From contig CM076662.1 in the NCBI GenBank assembly GCA_038496675.1, positions 20,309,523-20,373,522 of the forward strand: a stretch of 64,000 nt of DNA, read 5' to 3'. This document shows, one piece after another, positions 22,721-37,400 of the stretch. A model generated the notes under the pieces. It was not told the origin of the DNA. It worked only from the letters and a program-made list of their open reading frames with translations, and searched no databases. Numbering within the stretch: position 1 is the stretch's first letter; the number at the start of each line of letters is the position of its first letter. Source of the stretch: Rachycentron canadum. Its lineage: Eukaryota > Chordata > Actinopteri > Carangiformes > Rachycentridae. A program made the translations under genes and the position numbers.

Positions 22721-23450
22721 CTGGAGCAAAGCAAACACACACAGAGTCAGACAGGTGACTGCCTGTTTGTGACTGGGATGAGGCGAGCAACGTGATCAGG
22801 TGACAAGAGTGGGTTTGAAGCCGAATTAGGACGTCTGCAGCCATCGCGCCCGTCACATTCGAAGAGATTACACCGCAGTGGGAAACGCCATGGAGACATT
22901 TTCGAGCTGTCGTGTAGCCTGATCCTCTCCAGCTTGATTCTCCACTTCCTGTTCGGTTTTTACATTAAACAGCGAAAAGCTTCAAACACAAGAACTGCAG
23001 AATAGGCTGAGCTGCTGACCTGCCGAAGCCATGAGGAGCAGGCTGGTGGAGGTCGCCCACAGGTATAAAAATACATGCCCTTTAAAGATACTGATGTCTT
23101 CCAAATTACACAACCTTTGTTCTCCTCTTGTATTAACTCTAGATACTTGGTGCATGTCTGCTTGAATACTGAAGCTGAGACTCATGACGTGTAGACACAA
23201 ACAACACACACACACACACACACAGATGGGGAACAAAGAGGAGAAAAACGAGAGGCAGAGAAAGAAGGTCATTAAAATTTCAGGACGACACCGGAGAGGA
23301 GAGGAGAGACGAGCGAGGAGCAGCAGCGCAGGCCTCCCCGGCAACCGGCCACCTCATCAGTATGAAAATGAGCCCGCCGTTACCGTGGCTGCCATACGGT
23401 TGCCATGACACTTTGGGTGCCTGGAGGATGTACAGCTACAGGGCAGTGTG

Positions 23451-23484
<34 letters not shown>

Positions 23485-24323
23485 AAACAACGTGTGAGGA
23501 ATTGTGACTGCTGTCTTTTAATTTAGCAGCCACATCTCCTGCTGCAAGTGCACGTGACTGTGACAATGGAAACACGACAAGGGAAAGTCGCAGCTTTTTC
23601 TGACACACAAAGGTGGCAAAGTGTGAGACAGGTAGACGTGTGTGTGCGTGTGTGTGTGTGTGTTTGTGTGTGTAAATGTAAACTGTTAAACTTCCTTGTG
23701 TAACTGTCAAATGTTTTCAAGGTGACAAAAACAATTATTTAAGGTTCAAAGTATGAAAGTTTACCCCAGTCATATGTTTGGATACTTACAGAGCTGAAAT
23801 CATTTGGACTTTTAAGATTTCTATTTTTTAACAGGCAATGTTTCATAGATAATGTTTTAAAGTTCTGGGAGTCTAAACTAAATTAAAGCTAAATCACCTA
23901 TTTCTTAAAGGACATTTCTCGGCTCAGTCGACGGCAGCACTACATTCACAGACTTTCTACACCTCTGATTTCTTTAGGTGAACTGCATAGATCCTTTTCT
24001 GTTGACTTCACGGAAGATACAGCCGCTGTAGTTGGTAAAAATCAGACCAGAGAGAGACGAGAGCGTCCAGCAGACAGAGACACAATAACAACTCAGAGAG
24101 CCTCAGAAACACATCTTACACTGTCCAGTATTCATCAGAAGATGAGAAAGTGAGGCAGAGGGGGGGGGGCATCAGCTATGTGAGAAGGAGCAAATGAGAT
24201 CGGCATTCATCACAGAGCACGCAGGCGTCTTACAGAGGCTATTTCAATATGCAACATCTTTGAAGAAGAAGAAGCTGCCAGCACACTGACAATTCTGTTC
24301 TACACTCAGATACAGGCAGGGTG

Positions 24324-24382
<59 letters not shown>
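24324..24382. repeat. GT dinucleotide microsatellite
   Basis: About 29 uninterrupted GT units, the longest pure GT array in the window. Confidence 0.97.
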
Positions 24383-24383
<1 letters not shown>

Positions 24384-26180
24384 AGGGAGTGAAAAGACAA
24401 AGATAAAAGTGATGGTGATGGAAGTAAAATTAGAGAAACAGAGACCGAGGAGTCAAGTCCATGGGTAAAGAATGTATTAAAAGTATTATTTACTTATGGT
24501 TCAATGTATCTCATCTAATCTGTTAGAATATAATCACAAGAAGCCAGGGTGGTTTCTTTTTTCTTAATTTCCTTCACAACCTGTTGCCTCTTGTCCAAAC
24601 ACAGAAACATAAGGACTACTCTGCATGTAGGAGCTGCTCTGGAACTTTCAACCATATTACATGGCCTTCATCAGCTGGTGGAGTTGTCCTTTTTCGTGTT
24701 GTATATGGTACAATATTTTTTACATATTTTTTTTAATATAAAGGCAAATGACATAATTTAGAACATAAACATATAAGGCATTATGTAACATGTAATGCAT
24801 AACATTACATGTGAAATATAACGCATCATATTTAGAATATATCATGTAACACATATAATGTTTAATGTTACATAACATCACAACATAACATAACGCAACG
24901 CACCATGTAACATGACATGACGGAGCCTACATTACTACAGACGGACAGACTTTTTTTTTTTTTTTTTTAATAGTTTTTTGTTATTGTTATATTTTGGTTC
25001 CAGAAATTTGGATACGACTTAAATTATTTGATCCATTGGGAGGGAGAGAGAAACGAGTAAATAAAGTGTTAGTGTTGTCTAACTGTCATGAACTTTCTTT
25101 TGGAGCGCTTCCAAAAAAAACAAAACAAACAAACCAAAAATCTTTAACTTCTCAAAAATAAATACAGATTGACACATGACTAAAATAGTCACATTTCCAT
25201 CAGTTGATGAATTTCCTGTGATATGACTGAAAGCTTCAGAGCTGCTACCAAACGGAGGAAGCGCTGTTCCCAGGGTCGGGAATCAAGTGTGACCCTCAGC
25301 TGATGGAAGAGTTTTCAATCTGTCTTAGGTTGACTTGAGCTAAAAGAATGACCGCCTGCTGCGGATTTGGAACAGAAACTCGTGTTCACTGGAGCAGTTT
25401 GACTGGCAGCTGAACCAATCAGATTTTACGTTAACCTCCCTCCACCCCCCCCCTCCCCAAAAGAGTCCAGCAGAACACACACGGGATGGCATCGCCAAAC
25501 TTTCCCAAGACGTCGCCCATTCCCGTTGCTGGGATAGGACCGGGCGAGGCAAAGAGACAGCTAGCCGCATTAATAATTCAGCACTGCGCTGGGGGGGGGG
25601 GGTTAATGGGCCGGCAGGCAGACGGGCGGGCAGGTATGATGATGAGCGGCCAATGTGTTTTTCAGCCGAGTCATTGTTTGTTTCCTGGATGTGGAGAAGG
25701 AGGCAGGCGGGCAGTTTTCAGGGCCCGAGGGCTCATTAAAGATTAATAGGAGAATCCATTGGGGCCTGTCCTTTCTATCTCTCGGACCAAATGAAGTGGT
25801 CTGCGCCTGCTGTGTATGTATGGGAGAGCGAGAGTGAGTGGAGTAAGGCTGCACTTTAATGAAGTGCTGCCCGCTCCCCTTTCCTGACACTGACCTGACC
25901 GCACTGTCACTGACAAACTGATGCGGATGCATGTGTGCAGACGCACAGGCAGGAAGCAGAGGAGTGAGTCTCATCTGCAAGGATGAAGTTCAACTTCCTT
26001 AAATCATGAGACAAAATTCGACTTAAATTTGCATTGAAACATTGAAAAGCTTTTGATCATTAGCTTTGATGCTGAATTGCCACCAAGACTTGACAGGGAG
26101 TTATTCAAACTGATACAGTGATGAGAAATAGTGACTCCTTCAGGTTGGTAAAGTCAAAAATGTTAAAAAAAAAAAAAAGT

Positions 26181-26420
26181 GAACATCATGATGCATTGAA
26201 GAAGACTTGAAACTAGAGGCTGAGACCATAAACTCATTAGAAACATGTTTACTGAGCTAATAAATCAAGGATGAAGTTGGGACATTTTCACATTTTAACA
26301 TCCAACCAGTGGAGTCGCTCCCTGATGGTCATTAGATACAATCCAGGTTTAAGGCTCTTCAGCTTTGGCTTCGCTTTACAGATCCAGAACCTACGTCCAC
26401 CCTTATAGACAGTCTATGGT
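26181..26420 (+). repeat. Intronic repeat family, copy A (left part missing)
   Basis: Begins gaacatcatgatgcattgaa and contains aaactcattag, ctgagctaataaatcaagga, agtggagtcgctccctgatg, gtcattagataca and ggtttaaggctcttcagctt. It matches the right half of copies C and D. It starts directly after an A14 run. Confidence 0.85.
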
Positions 26421-27734
26421 GTCGACCGTCAATGCCTTTTTTTTGTCTCATTTATTTATCCTTTAATCAGGTTCTAACTTAAACCAAACTTAAGATCTTG
26501 ATCTTGAGGTAAATAAGATGATGGTACCAAATCTCAAACATTCACAATGACCATGAACGAAAAACGACGACGAAAATCTCATCACTTTCTTTTCTGAAAA
26601 ACGACATTAACACACTCCATGAAGACACACACAGACTCACAGATACACACTCACAGATACACAGGCATCCATCATTGTTAACTCGTATCTGTGTCCTCTC
26701 CAGCAGAGCCCCATATGTTCACAACCGGATGAAACACTGAACCTGAGACAATAAATTAGCCTTAACCTCTAACCTGAAGACCTTCACACACCATCTGGGT
26801 CTGAAGAGAGAGGGGAAAGTTATACTCCACATCTTTTTCACATGTAAATGTCCAGGAGGAGTCACGGCTGGCAGCTTCTTAACTTCAGCACAGCTGTTCT
26901 CAACTTATAGGGTTTTTTTTTTTTTTTAACTTCATGAGAAAAATCCTCTGATGCAGAAGATGAACTTGAATCCAGCCTGGATCGTGGATCATTAGGGCAG
27001 AAAAACAACAGGCTAATTAGGTTTAGCACCGATAGCTACTGTGGATGAGAAGACAGGAGCAGAGCGCCGCCTACAGGAGCTCGTACCGCACCGACGGAAA
27101 TACCACAGAACCAGAGCAGACTTTTTGATTGATGTTTGACCACGCCAGACCATGAAATCACAACTTCAAACAGAATAAGAGCGGCACACATTGAAAAGCG
27201 CACACACAAACACACACACACACAGAGTGAGAGGAGAAAATCCAACAACCTACAAATAGCTTCTGGGTCAGTGGCTGTGTGACCCCTTTCAGGAAGAGGC
27301 AACAAAAAAAATCTGTTCAATTTCTAGGGAGGTGACACCACACACACACACACACACACGGCTCCAGGTGTGCTCATCTCTAGGCCTATCTTTAGATTTC
27401 CACCAAAACATCAACTGTGCTGGACACAGGCGCTTCCCATCGTGTCCGAGAATATAATGATCAAACGTCTCTGCTCGTGACCTGACGTCACGACTCGTCA
27501 GGTCGGCCGCAGAGGTCAGAGACGCTCCCGTCCTGAGGTCGGTGTAGGATGTCAGGATGATACCAGCCGTGAAAGGGAATATGTATTTACCAAATTTCAC
27601 TCATTAGGAGAGAAAGAAAACACACGTTCGCTAACAGCCAAGTGGTGTCATATGAAGGGACCAGTCTCTTAAGGATCAAATAGACCCGATGCCTCTGATA
27701 ACGTTGGTAATGCAATGCACAGCGCAGCCCAATC

Positions 27735-27930
27735 TGTCCTAACGGGGAGACGTTTGATGGATGCCGGCGCTCGGCACCCACAATGCATCATTAAAAGCGA
27801 GCTTTCAATTACAGATCCCTGCGCTAATTCAATTAGTCTCCTTTGAAGACACTTTGATAATAGGATCCAGACGGGCGGACGGCGTCGTCAATAACTCGAG
27901 GATTTATTGAGCTGAGGGCGACGTTATCAG
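27735..27930. promoter_or_regulatory. Candidate conserved noncoding element
   Basis: Text such as gcgctaattcaattagtctc, ctttgataataggatccaga and ataactcgaggatttattga gives many homeodomain cores in a CpG-bearing block without repeats. Function and conservation are inferred. Confidence 0.25.
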
Positions 27931-29195
27931 AGTTTATATCACCCTGGCTGCTGGTCTGGCTTTTACAGATGGAGAGGAGGGCAGTGAGTGTTTGTTTTTT
28001 TTAGACGGGCTCTCTAGCTCATCTTTAGACAGGACTTCAATAGTTTGTTGATCATTTACTTGAATTTTGAATGAGAATGAAAATATTCTGCAACATTGTA
28101 CTACATTGAAGGATTTGGGAGTTTGATACAAATGTGCAAATGTGTTTTTTTTTTAAGGTAGGAGGAGGAAAATGACTAATATAATATACACACAAATAAT
28201 TAGATATAATGAAGAAAAAAACAATCATATATGACGATATTTGGGCTGGATCGTATCGAGATATTAAATTTTGGACATCGCCATATTGCCAAGTTTAACC
28301 ATGTTATTTATGGTTATGGTTAAATCACCAAGTTGCTGCCACTTAATTCAAACGCAATTATCAGCCGTCCAATCCAATGGGAGTGGGTGGGGTGGGTGGA
28401 GTAACAGACGACGGTCGCCTCATTAGAAATTTCAAAACTCACATCTCAAGAGTTGATTCCCCTGCTAGAGCTCAGTCAGTGTCACTTGAAATGAGACCGC
28501 AGAAGGTGTGAATGACACTTGTTTTTCGACTCGTTGGGGTGCGTTTGATTCAGCGCGCCCAGAAGGGCAGAGCAGGGTATTTTACGCTGACTTGACTCTG
28601 TGTATATTTCCCAGAGATGTACTAATAGAGATAAACTCAGATTAGTGAGACGTGTTTCAGAAACGATTTCTCCCGAGAGCGCAAGGGGAGATGACGTGAG
28701 CGATGGGACAGAGAAATGAAAGACTGGAGGGAAAAAAAAAACAGGGTAAGCAGACAGAGACTGACTCAAAGAGAATAAGAGAGAGACAGATAGCGAGACA
28801 GGCAGAGACGCATTACACAGAGGAACAGAAAGTCATGACAAAGCTCGTTCAAAGGATGACAAACGACTCTCCTGAAAACTCCCAACTCCAAACCTGAGTG
28901 GCTTCAGGGATGTTCTGACACTTTTGACTTCGCTTTTTGTTTGTCAGAGCAAAAAATGTCAGATTTTTTCCATCAGTTTCATTCACTCAAAGACATTCAT
29001 CAAATATTGTATGAATTTAACTGACACAACAAAGGAGGGCGTTTCAATTCCAACGCAAAGCCTTTGTACAATCTTACACCTAAAATATCCTCCTGTTATC
29101 CTGCTGAGGTTCTTCCCTGGTCCTGGAGTGTGGATGGATGATTTAGACACAAATCAGCCAGACTCAGGCTGAATCCAACACACAATCACAGAGAC

Positions 29196-29400
29196 AGCTG
29201 CTGTTTTGAAGCCTCCAGGTTGTAATTTGTCCGTCCACCATCCTGTTTTTTTTTTTTTTTTTTTAAACCAGAAGAAGGTGGAGCTGAGGAGGAGGGGGTC
29301 TGACCTGCTCTGTACTTTATTCTGATTGTCAGGCAGGTTGCCGTTTCTGGTACAGTCTGTCAGTCACAGGGTAGCCACGCCCTAATGCAAACCAGGTCAG
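29196..29400 (+). repeat. Intronic repeat family, copy B (right part missing)
   Basis: Shares agctgctgttttgaagcctc, gtaatttgtccgtccaccat, gaaggtggagctgaggagga and tacagtctgtcagtcaca with copy D, then loses similarity after the phrase cacgccctaatgcaaacc. A T18 run interrupts it. Confidence 0.85.
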
Positions 29401-30683
29401 CATGGTTTTCATGTTGTTGCCCATGTTAACAGGTTAGAGCCGACACCGCCTGCGTGAGATGAGCCTTTAACGGTTGAAAAAGCTGGAGCTGAAGCGACAT
29501 TTATGTATTTTCTGTTAAAATAAATCATATAATGAAAAAAAAAAATCCAATAAGTGGCCATGAAAGCCAACATAGGCAGTGTGCTTCCTGGGCTGAGAAA
29601 GACCATGTCATACAGTTGAAAGCTCCAGAGCAGCTAAAAAAAAGACCTTGAGGTGAAATTTTTTTTTTTTTTTGAATGAATGCTTGTGTGTACTTGGAAA
29701 CGCAGGGGGAGAGTGACTACGCTGAATCACCACAACGTGCACACCAAACATGTGTCCAGATTTCAACAACTCGGTTTGACAAACATCCAGACGCTGAGAG
29801 GCAAAGCAGGATGTGGAGCAGTATTTGTCTTCTGGACTTCTGAGCTTTTAGAATCATAAAACATTTACCGTGTTTATACATTTCTGGTGCGCACTCACAC
29901 TGACGGAGAGGAGCCGGGCTGTTGCGGGCAGGAGGGAGATTTTCATGTGTGTTTGTGTGTGCGCAATTCCTCGGTTCAGTGAGTTTATCAACACAAAGAT
30001 CCTTAAAAAAAAACTATAATTACAAACATATATTGTTGAGTCTTGGAACGTGTTAAAGTTTGCAGACTTTCCTACATGTGTGTGGGCACTTCTAAAGGCC
30101 TTAACCCCCCCCCCGCTGTGGACTCACTGTGAGCCCGGCACACAGAGAGGACCGGGGTGGACTGTCGGTCACATAGCCTGTTATGTGATGCACCGTTTAT
30201 CGAGACGAGACTCCCGACGGAGCCGCTGCTGTGCAGCAAAATAACTACCCCTGTGAGCGGAAGGGAGCTGTGGATAATGGTGACAAGTGATCACGCACAC
30301 AGGCACACAGGCACACAGACACACACACTGAGGTAGAGTTGTCAGATTGAAGGCCATTATTCTGACTGACTCCAACTGTAATGGCTGTTGCTGAGAAGAA
30401 GTGTGTGTCTATATAAACAAGCCTGGGAGAAAATACAAAAACTCACTCTGTGCACCCTCTACCTCAATCTCTTTTTCACCACACTTCCTGCTGCAGTGCT
30501 TTGCTGCACCTTTAGCAGAAAACCTCCAAAGTTGCACATATATCAAGTAAATATTACATGTTAGCTGGAACTGAGAATAAAACTTTGTATAAAGCAGGCA
30601 AACATTTTACTTTTACACATCTAATTTATGTTCTAACACTATTTGAGATGAACTTGCAGCTCTGTTTCAATGACTTCAGACAA

Positions 30684-31070
30684 TGCCACCCATTGGTTTA
30701 TGAGCTGAGTTTGTAACTTGACCGTCGACCATCTTGATTTTTTTTTAAAACCATATTTGGGTGATAAGGTGGAGCTGAGTCAGGCAGGGGGCCGTGTGTG
30801 GTGCAGTCTGTCAATCACGCGGCAGTCACGCCCTAATCCATCCCCTGCTTCATGGTCTATTTTCCTCTAAATGGACCATCATTGAAAAACTGAACATCAT
30901 GTTGTATTGAAGACTTTAAACTAAGACCATAAACTCATAAGGAAAACATTCACTGAGCTAATAAATCAAGGGAGAAGTAGGGACATTTTCACATAGACTT
31001 CAATACAATCTGATCAGTGGAGTCGCCCACTGGCAGCCATTAGATATAATGCAACCTGCATTAAGGCAAT
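30684..31070 (+). repeat. Intronic repeat family, copy C
   Basis: Nearly full-length but diverged. Shares ccacccattggtttatgagc, ccatatttgggtgataaggt, atggtctattttcctctaaa, tgaacatcatgttgtattga, ctgagctaataaatcaaggg and tggagtcgcccactggcagc with copy D. Confidence 0.88.
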
Positions 31071-33516
31071 CATTTCATAATGCACTGTTATGAGGGTGGA
31101 TATCTAATTATCTAAGAGTCTCCAGTAATAATTGGACTTAAAACTAAGAAAAACAAACCCTTTATTCAATGGTATTAATTCTTTAACATAGATGTGCCAA
31201 CACGTCTGAATGATAATACACAACCACTTCAATTAAACCTTTAATGACCTGATGTTTGACTATATTTCATCTTATCAACTGGTGTTGGCAGGATTTGCAT
31301 TTATTATCATGTGCTGATGTGTTTCTTTTGGGACAATAAATAAATTTGAACTAATTCACAAATACAAATGAAGCTTTTGTCACATCTCCACATGGTGCGA
31401 GATGGTATCCCGTGAATATTTGACCCTAAAACTTCAAACCTTTCAACGACACGCAAGGGCTTTGTGTTCCAGAGCGATTTTATTATTATATTATTACTTC
31501 TATTCTGCAAAGCAATGTACTGGCCTGAATCGAACTTCCAGGTAAAGGTTGGATATTTTGGAAATCAAGCCTGACAGGACAATCTCTGCGACTGCCTTCG
31601 CTGGGAAGGATTTTATTGTCAGAGCTCACCAGGCCACAATAATAAGCTCCAACCCTCTTCTGTCAGACCCCTCTGATTCTGCTCTGATAGCAGCTGACGC
31701 CTGCTGTTGTCATCTCTCTCGTCTCGTCTTTGATCGTTTTACGGACCTCTGATTAACTCCTCCGCAAAACACTCTCTCCTCCACTCTCATCTCCTTTCAT
31801 CTGCCAATGTCTCCATCTCTTGTTCATTCCCTCTGTGCTCATGATAAACCTTTGGAGTGCGGCAGGTTTACAAAACTGAGATTCTTATCTTTGATATGCG
31901 TGTCTGTGTGTCTGTGTGTGTCTGTTTCTAACCTTTCCTATACCTCAACAGGTGGATTAAGTTTGAGTGAGAGCTACCATCTGTGACCAACACGATAAGG
32001 CTTATTTTTGGTTTAATTAGATTTCGGTAGCAGGTGATGATTATGAGCTTGCGTATGTGTGTGTGCGTGTCTGTGTAAACTCCTGGCGACAGGTTGTACC
32101 CCAAGGTGAAGATCCCCCTCAGGGGGGAGGTGCAAACCCTCAAGAGGGGGGTGGGTGGGTGAAAGCTGTCTTTCATCTTCCCTCCATCTATCTCTCCATC
32201 CCTGCTCTCTCACCCTGTCTCTCCCAGCTGGAAGGGATCTGGGCTCCTGCAGCTCTCTGTCATATTAAAACCTAAAAGATCAAAGGCTGTGAAGAGCGGA
32301 GCGGGAGAGGAGGGAGACGGACAGAGGGGGAACCAGGGGAATAAAAATAAAGGAGATGATGTGAGGAGGTGACGTGGAGAGCAGATAGAGGAAGGATGAT
32401 CAATGGAGGGAGAGATGGCGAGTACAATGGCGAGGAGAAGAAAGACAGCAAGTGAAGTAGAAAGAGTTTTGAATGATGTGTGGATACTGAGGAGGCTGAA
32501 TGCTAAGTCTACTGTACTGGTACATTTTTATGTTGAATCATCAGTGACAGAAATGTATGTCGGATAAATGATGCAGCTTGAAGGTTTCTCAGCCCTTTAG
32601 AATTCACTATATTTCTGCAGAAACATGACCCAAAAACGTAGATAAAGAGAATCCAGTTTGAGCAGCACTATGTCCACGTTCCTATAGGAAAGTGACAAGA
32701 CGGGCCAAGGTTAGCTGGTTAGCGTGTGCACTTCAGTAGAAGAAAAGATGCAATAGAGTCATAGAGAGTTAACGTCGGCGTGACTCCCCACTGCTGGAAA
32801 CAGCACCAGGTGAGTAAAGGGAACCAGATCTGTACAGTTTCTTTTATTAATCCTAGCAATAGAAAGTCATTTCACTTTCTCTTAGGATCTGGATATGTGC
32901 ATTATTATTTCTTGGTTAACATAGTAGAATTTATATTAACGTGTAACGTGTTTGGTGTGTATAGGATTATACTTTGTATCTAACCTATAACATCGCTTAA
33001 TAGTGCTCTATGTGTGTGATGGATGTTATATTGCTCTTTATCTATTTATGATAATGTCCAGTTCTGTAATATTTGCAATTACTTATTTTCTTTGTCAACA
33101 GTTTTACACGTAGTCCTGATTAAATTGCCAAATACGACAAAACAGCCTGTTACTTCGAGTGTTTTTTTTTTTTTTAAATCTGTTACATTTAAAACAGAAA
33201 AAGTAATCCATTACATTAGTTACTGTGGAAGAAGTGAGAGATGAAAGCAGAAAGAGCAAAGAGTGACTTTCTACTGTGTGTAAAAGCTGTAGCAAAAAAT
33301 TAGGAGTAATAGAAAAGGTTTCAAAGTGAGAGACACAATAATAAGGTTCACAGAAGAAAAAAAAAAATCATACAGATGGAAAAGTGAGAAGAGAGACAAG
33401 GAATCAGACTAAAGTTGACAGCAGATTAACACTGTTCACACATCTGCAAACACAAACACACACCTACGGTATTTATGGTTCACACTATCCTCACATACAG
33501 TATAAGAACAGGAGGA

Positions 33517-33521
<5 letters not shown>

Positions 33522-33561
<40 letters not shown>

Positions 33562-33910
33562 ATCCTGAAGCTCCACAGCAGCACCTACTGGTCATTTGTT
33601 CAGGACCTAAACTCATCCTGCTGCTTTGAAAAAGGTGGTGATGGTTCAATTTCATCTGTCTAACTAACACTGAAACACACACACACACACAGACAGACAC
33701 AGAAAACTTGAACATGCTGGTTTCAGCGCACATTATGCATGCACATACAATCACACACTCAGACACACCGACTCGGACTGAAGTGATTTATGAGCGTGCG
33801 GCTCAGGTTTGCATGATTTATCCTGCTAAAGCCTCAGCGAGCACCTGAGGGACTCGACTCACCGCCACATACACTGCACAGAGGCTTGTTAGTTAGGAAG
33901 CATGGGAGAG

Positions 33911-33961
<51 letters not shown>

Positions 33962-34254
33962 CTTACATGGCTAGAAGATTTGTTCTGGTGCATATGTTTA
34001 CAGTGTAATTGTGTTTTTATTGTGTGTGCATGTGTGCAGACACTGGTTTAAGTGCACTCAGAAATGTAGTGTAAGCGTAATAGTGTGTGTGAGTCTGTGA
34101 AATTATGTTTGAGTGCGTGCACCTGTGTGTGTGTTTGTGACATATATATGTTTGATCAAACTAGCCTGCTGGTGTGTTTCTTGTTGTGCACGAACACATC
34201 CATATGTCAGCGTGAACATTCCTGCACAGGGGTGTAGGTGTGTGAGAATGAGTG

Positions 34255-34287
<33 letters not shown>

Positions 34288-34407
34288 CCTGCCTTCATAC
34301 GTCTGTGTAACAACATCCCCAGTGAGTTGTATGAAGCCTCCTTCCCACCATGAAAGATAACTCAGTCCCTCAGCAGTCTAATGGCTAAGGACACACAGCA
34401 GCATCAG

Positions 34408-34462
<55 letters not shown>
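33522..34462. repeat. Cluster of CA and GT microsatellites
   Basis: Within 940 bp: CA at 33,522-33,557, CA at 33,676-33,691, GT at 33,913-33,959, GT at 34,257-34,286 and CA at 34,411-34,462. Opposite-strand arrays could pair with one another in the transcript. Confidence 0.95.
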
Positions 34463-34463
<1 letters not shown>

Positions 34464-37400
34464 CTGCTACAAACAGGGGTTCTGTGCTCACTGTAACACA
34501 CTGCGATAGACTCGACTACATGCTGAATGATCCCAGTTCAGTGCGACCTCCATCGACCGATCTGCAGCATAAGATCACATATTTTAAGACTCAGCGTGAT
34601 GAGAACTGTAACTTCAAAAGGTGCTAAGTGGAGAGAAAAAAAAATGTTATTCCCATTAAAGCTGTCGTTTATTTTAGCCAAAGGTTACCCTGCTCAGGCG
34701 CTGACCGTGAAGATCCAGCTTTAATCTGCACTGATCCACGCAGGGCCTCGCTGTTGTTGCAACAAACCTACAAATTCTCACTTGTCAATCAGTGGTTTTT
34801 TATTTTTTTTGTTTCCAGTTGACAGATATTTGACAGATATGCATGTTTGGCTCAGGGATGGTAGATATACCACCTACTTTTTTTTTTTTTTTTTCAATAA
34901 AATACTGCTGTTGCTAGGGCTAAAAAAAACCAGCTTTTTTATTGTGCTTTGAGTCCAATGAATTATAAATTTCACTATGAAATAACTAGGTTTGTTACAG
35001 TTCTTGAGGTATTTAACTTTAATCTAACAATTTAATTACATTTTAAATAAAGTACTTCAGTCTTGAATCTAAATGAAAGGAGGTGACAGCAGATATAGAG
35101 TATAAAACTTTTGTTCCTCTACAACAGCTGAGTTTTACTTTGTTTCCATTGCTGGGATTCAAACATGAAGCAGGATCTGACCAGTAAATTATTTATGATT
35201 TAATGATCATTGATGTAAGAGCCAGAGGTGTGTTCATCTTTCTTTGTGTGAGTGTTTGTGATGCTGGATGGAGAGAATCCAGGCTCTCAGCGTTAATGCA
35301 GTCTGGCTCCAGGTCCAGGTATCAGAAGCAGAGGTATTAGTCAGACCTGCAGGAATGATGCACATGCACCGAAACGATCCTGCCACTGAGAACCATGTAC
35401 CGCCAATTTGTCCAATTTCTTTAGCTTACAAGTAAAAAGTAGCATTCTTTATTCATAAATGTGTGCTCAATATGACAAAGTATTGGATTTTTTCATATTT
35501 AAAATAATCAAAGTGATGGCTTCTATTGAACTGTGACACAAACGCACTTTAATACACCGACGGAAAGGTGAAAATCTTTCAGGAGAGAACGCAAACTACG
35601 CACACACACACCCTCCGTGACATGTGCGTTCGCTGAGACTGTTCTCTCCCCTCAGAGATGATGTCTGACCCAGCCAGGCTACAGGTTGTGTGTGTGTTTG
35701 TTGTGTATTGTGGTTCAGCTGTCTCTGCTCACGCGGCTCAGTGGCTTGTGGCTTCTCTTCTTAATTGCTTGATTTGCAAACCAAGTGTGGGGCTGCCTGG
35801 ATTCTTGACATGTGCTCGCTGCCGATACAAATATTCAGAAACGCGCGCACTCATGTGCCACAGACGCGATAAACGGACGGGCACACAAACGCACATATGC
35901 AGATTCATAAATGCCCTCGTGACTCATGGACACACACACACAGACAGACAGACGGCAGCGAAGGCCTCCATTTCCCACACAGCTTCTGCACCTCCAGCCA
36001 GCTCTCATTAACACACACTCGACTGACAGCTCCCTGTTGCCATGGCAACCCCCTACCTGTTGCCAAAGGAGGGCTGAGGAGTTTAGCGAGTTGGTGGGTG
36101 GGTGGGGGCTTGTGAACACAGCTCAAATCTACCTTGGTTCAATTTTGCTGTGTGTCGGGGAGCCGCCGGTGCTGCTGCAGGCGCGCAACAATTACCCACT
36201 TGGGAACGGAGAATAGTTTCATTCATTCCAACGTGATTCAATCTGGCTCACTTCAGTGCAAAGCAATGCCCTGTTCTCCACGTTTTGTTATGAGAGAAGC
36301 CAAATTCTCCACAGGAGTGAAACAGGGCCTACTTCATTATGTGACGCTCTATGCTAATTCTTCTCCTCATTTCATACTCCTCTGTTCCGTGTTATTCAGT
36401 CGAGGAAGATAAGATGAAACTAACTTGAGGAGGCCGCTTTGCTGAATTCATCATTCCAAGCTGCTCTATTCTAATTAAATCACTGCTTTTTCCATTCTTG
36501 CTGTGCTGCTCTTCATTTCCATACCATCCTGTTTTATAGTCTCAACAAAGGTTTAATACACTGACGCTACTCTAGACTAATTATGTCACAGCAGAACTGT
36601 GTTTGGTGCTGTAATTGATTGTCAGAGGAAGTTCAGAAGGTGTGCAGGCGCTGTACTGCCATTTAAGACATGAGATGAACATTTTTTATTTGTCTTTTGT
36701 TTTTGTGAAACCATACTAGTATATCCTGGGTGTGTTACTTTGCATTGGAAACATTTAACTCTGCTGCTCCTACCGCTCTGAATGACTTCTGTAATATCAC
36801 AGTTGGGGTCAGCACCATCTTGTCAAAATATAAATACCATTTATGACACATATATTAACATAAGCAACGGCAGCTGCCACGCATCCAGTGCGTCTCTGGC
36901 ATAACAACTGCTGCTGCTACACTGGCCAGGATTGTCTTGGAAAAGAGACAATCTGACAGTTAGAAACTATTCTGGTGATAATATGTTAAATAAAAACAAA
37001 AACGCATTAAAAATTCATTTTGCTTTTGCAGAGCCAGTCAGATATACCAAGGGGGGACAAACAGACACAGTTCTGGCCTGTAATAGTTAAACATGACAAA
37101 CACGTCGATGTAGACACAGGCTGCTGTGGGCTTCAGCTCGAGTTCATTACATTAAACAGGACACACACCCTTCTCTAACACGCCACACCATGTTTTCAGC
37201 CAACTTGCCTTCAGCAACTCTGCCCTTTGAAATTTTGCCTGAACAGTCAGTGATATGTTACTGTCTCTTCCTGGGACATCATCGCCATCATCACCATCAT
37301 CACCATCAACATCCGAAGTGATAAGACTGAGCACTGAGCACATGTTGCCTATTAGCTGCTGATCCTGGTGATAGTCTCAGCTAACAGCTGTCTTATTGTG

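Noticed and set aside
33480..34470. Possible CRISPR array because of regular repeats
   Set aside because: These are dinucleotide arrays in a vertebrate intron with no repeat-spacer structure.
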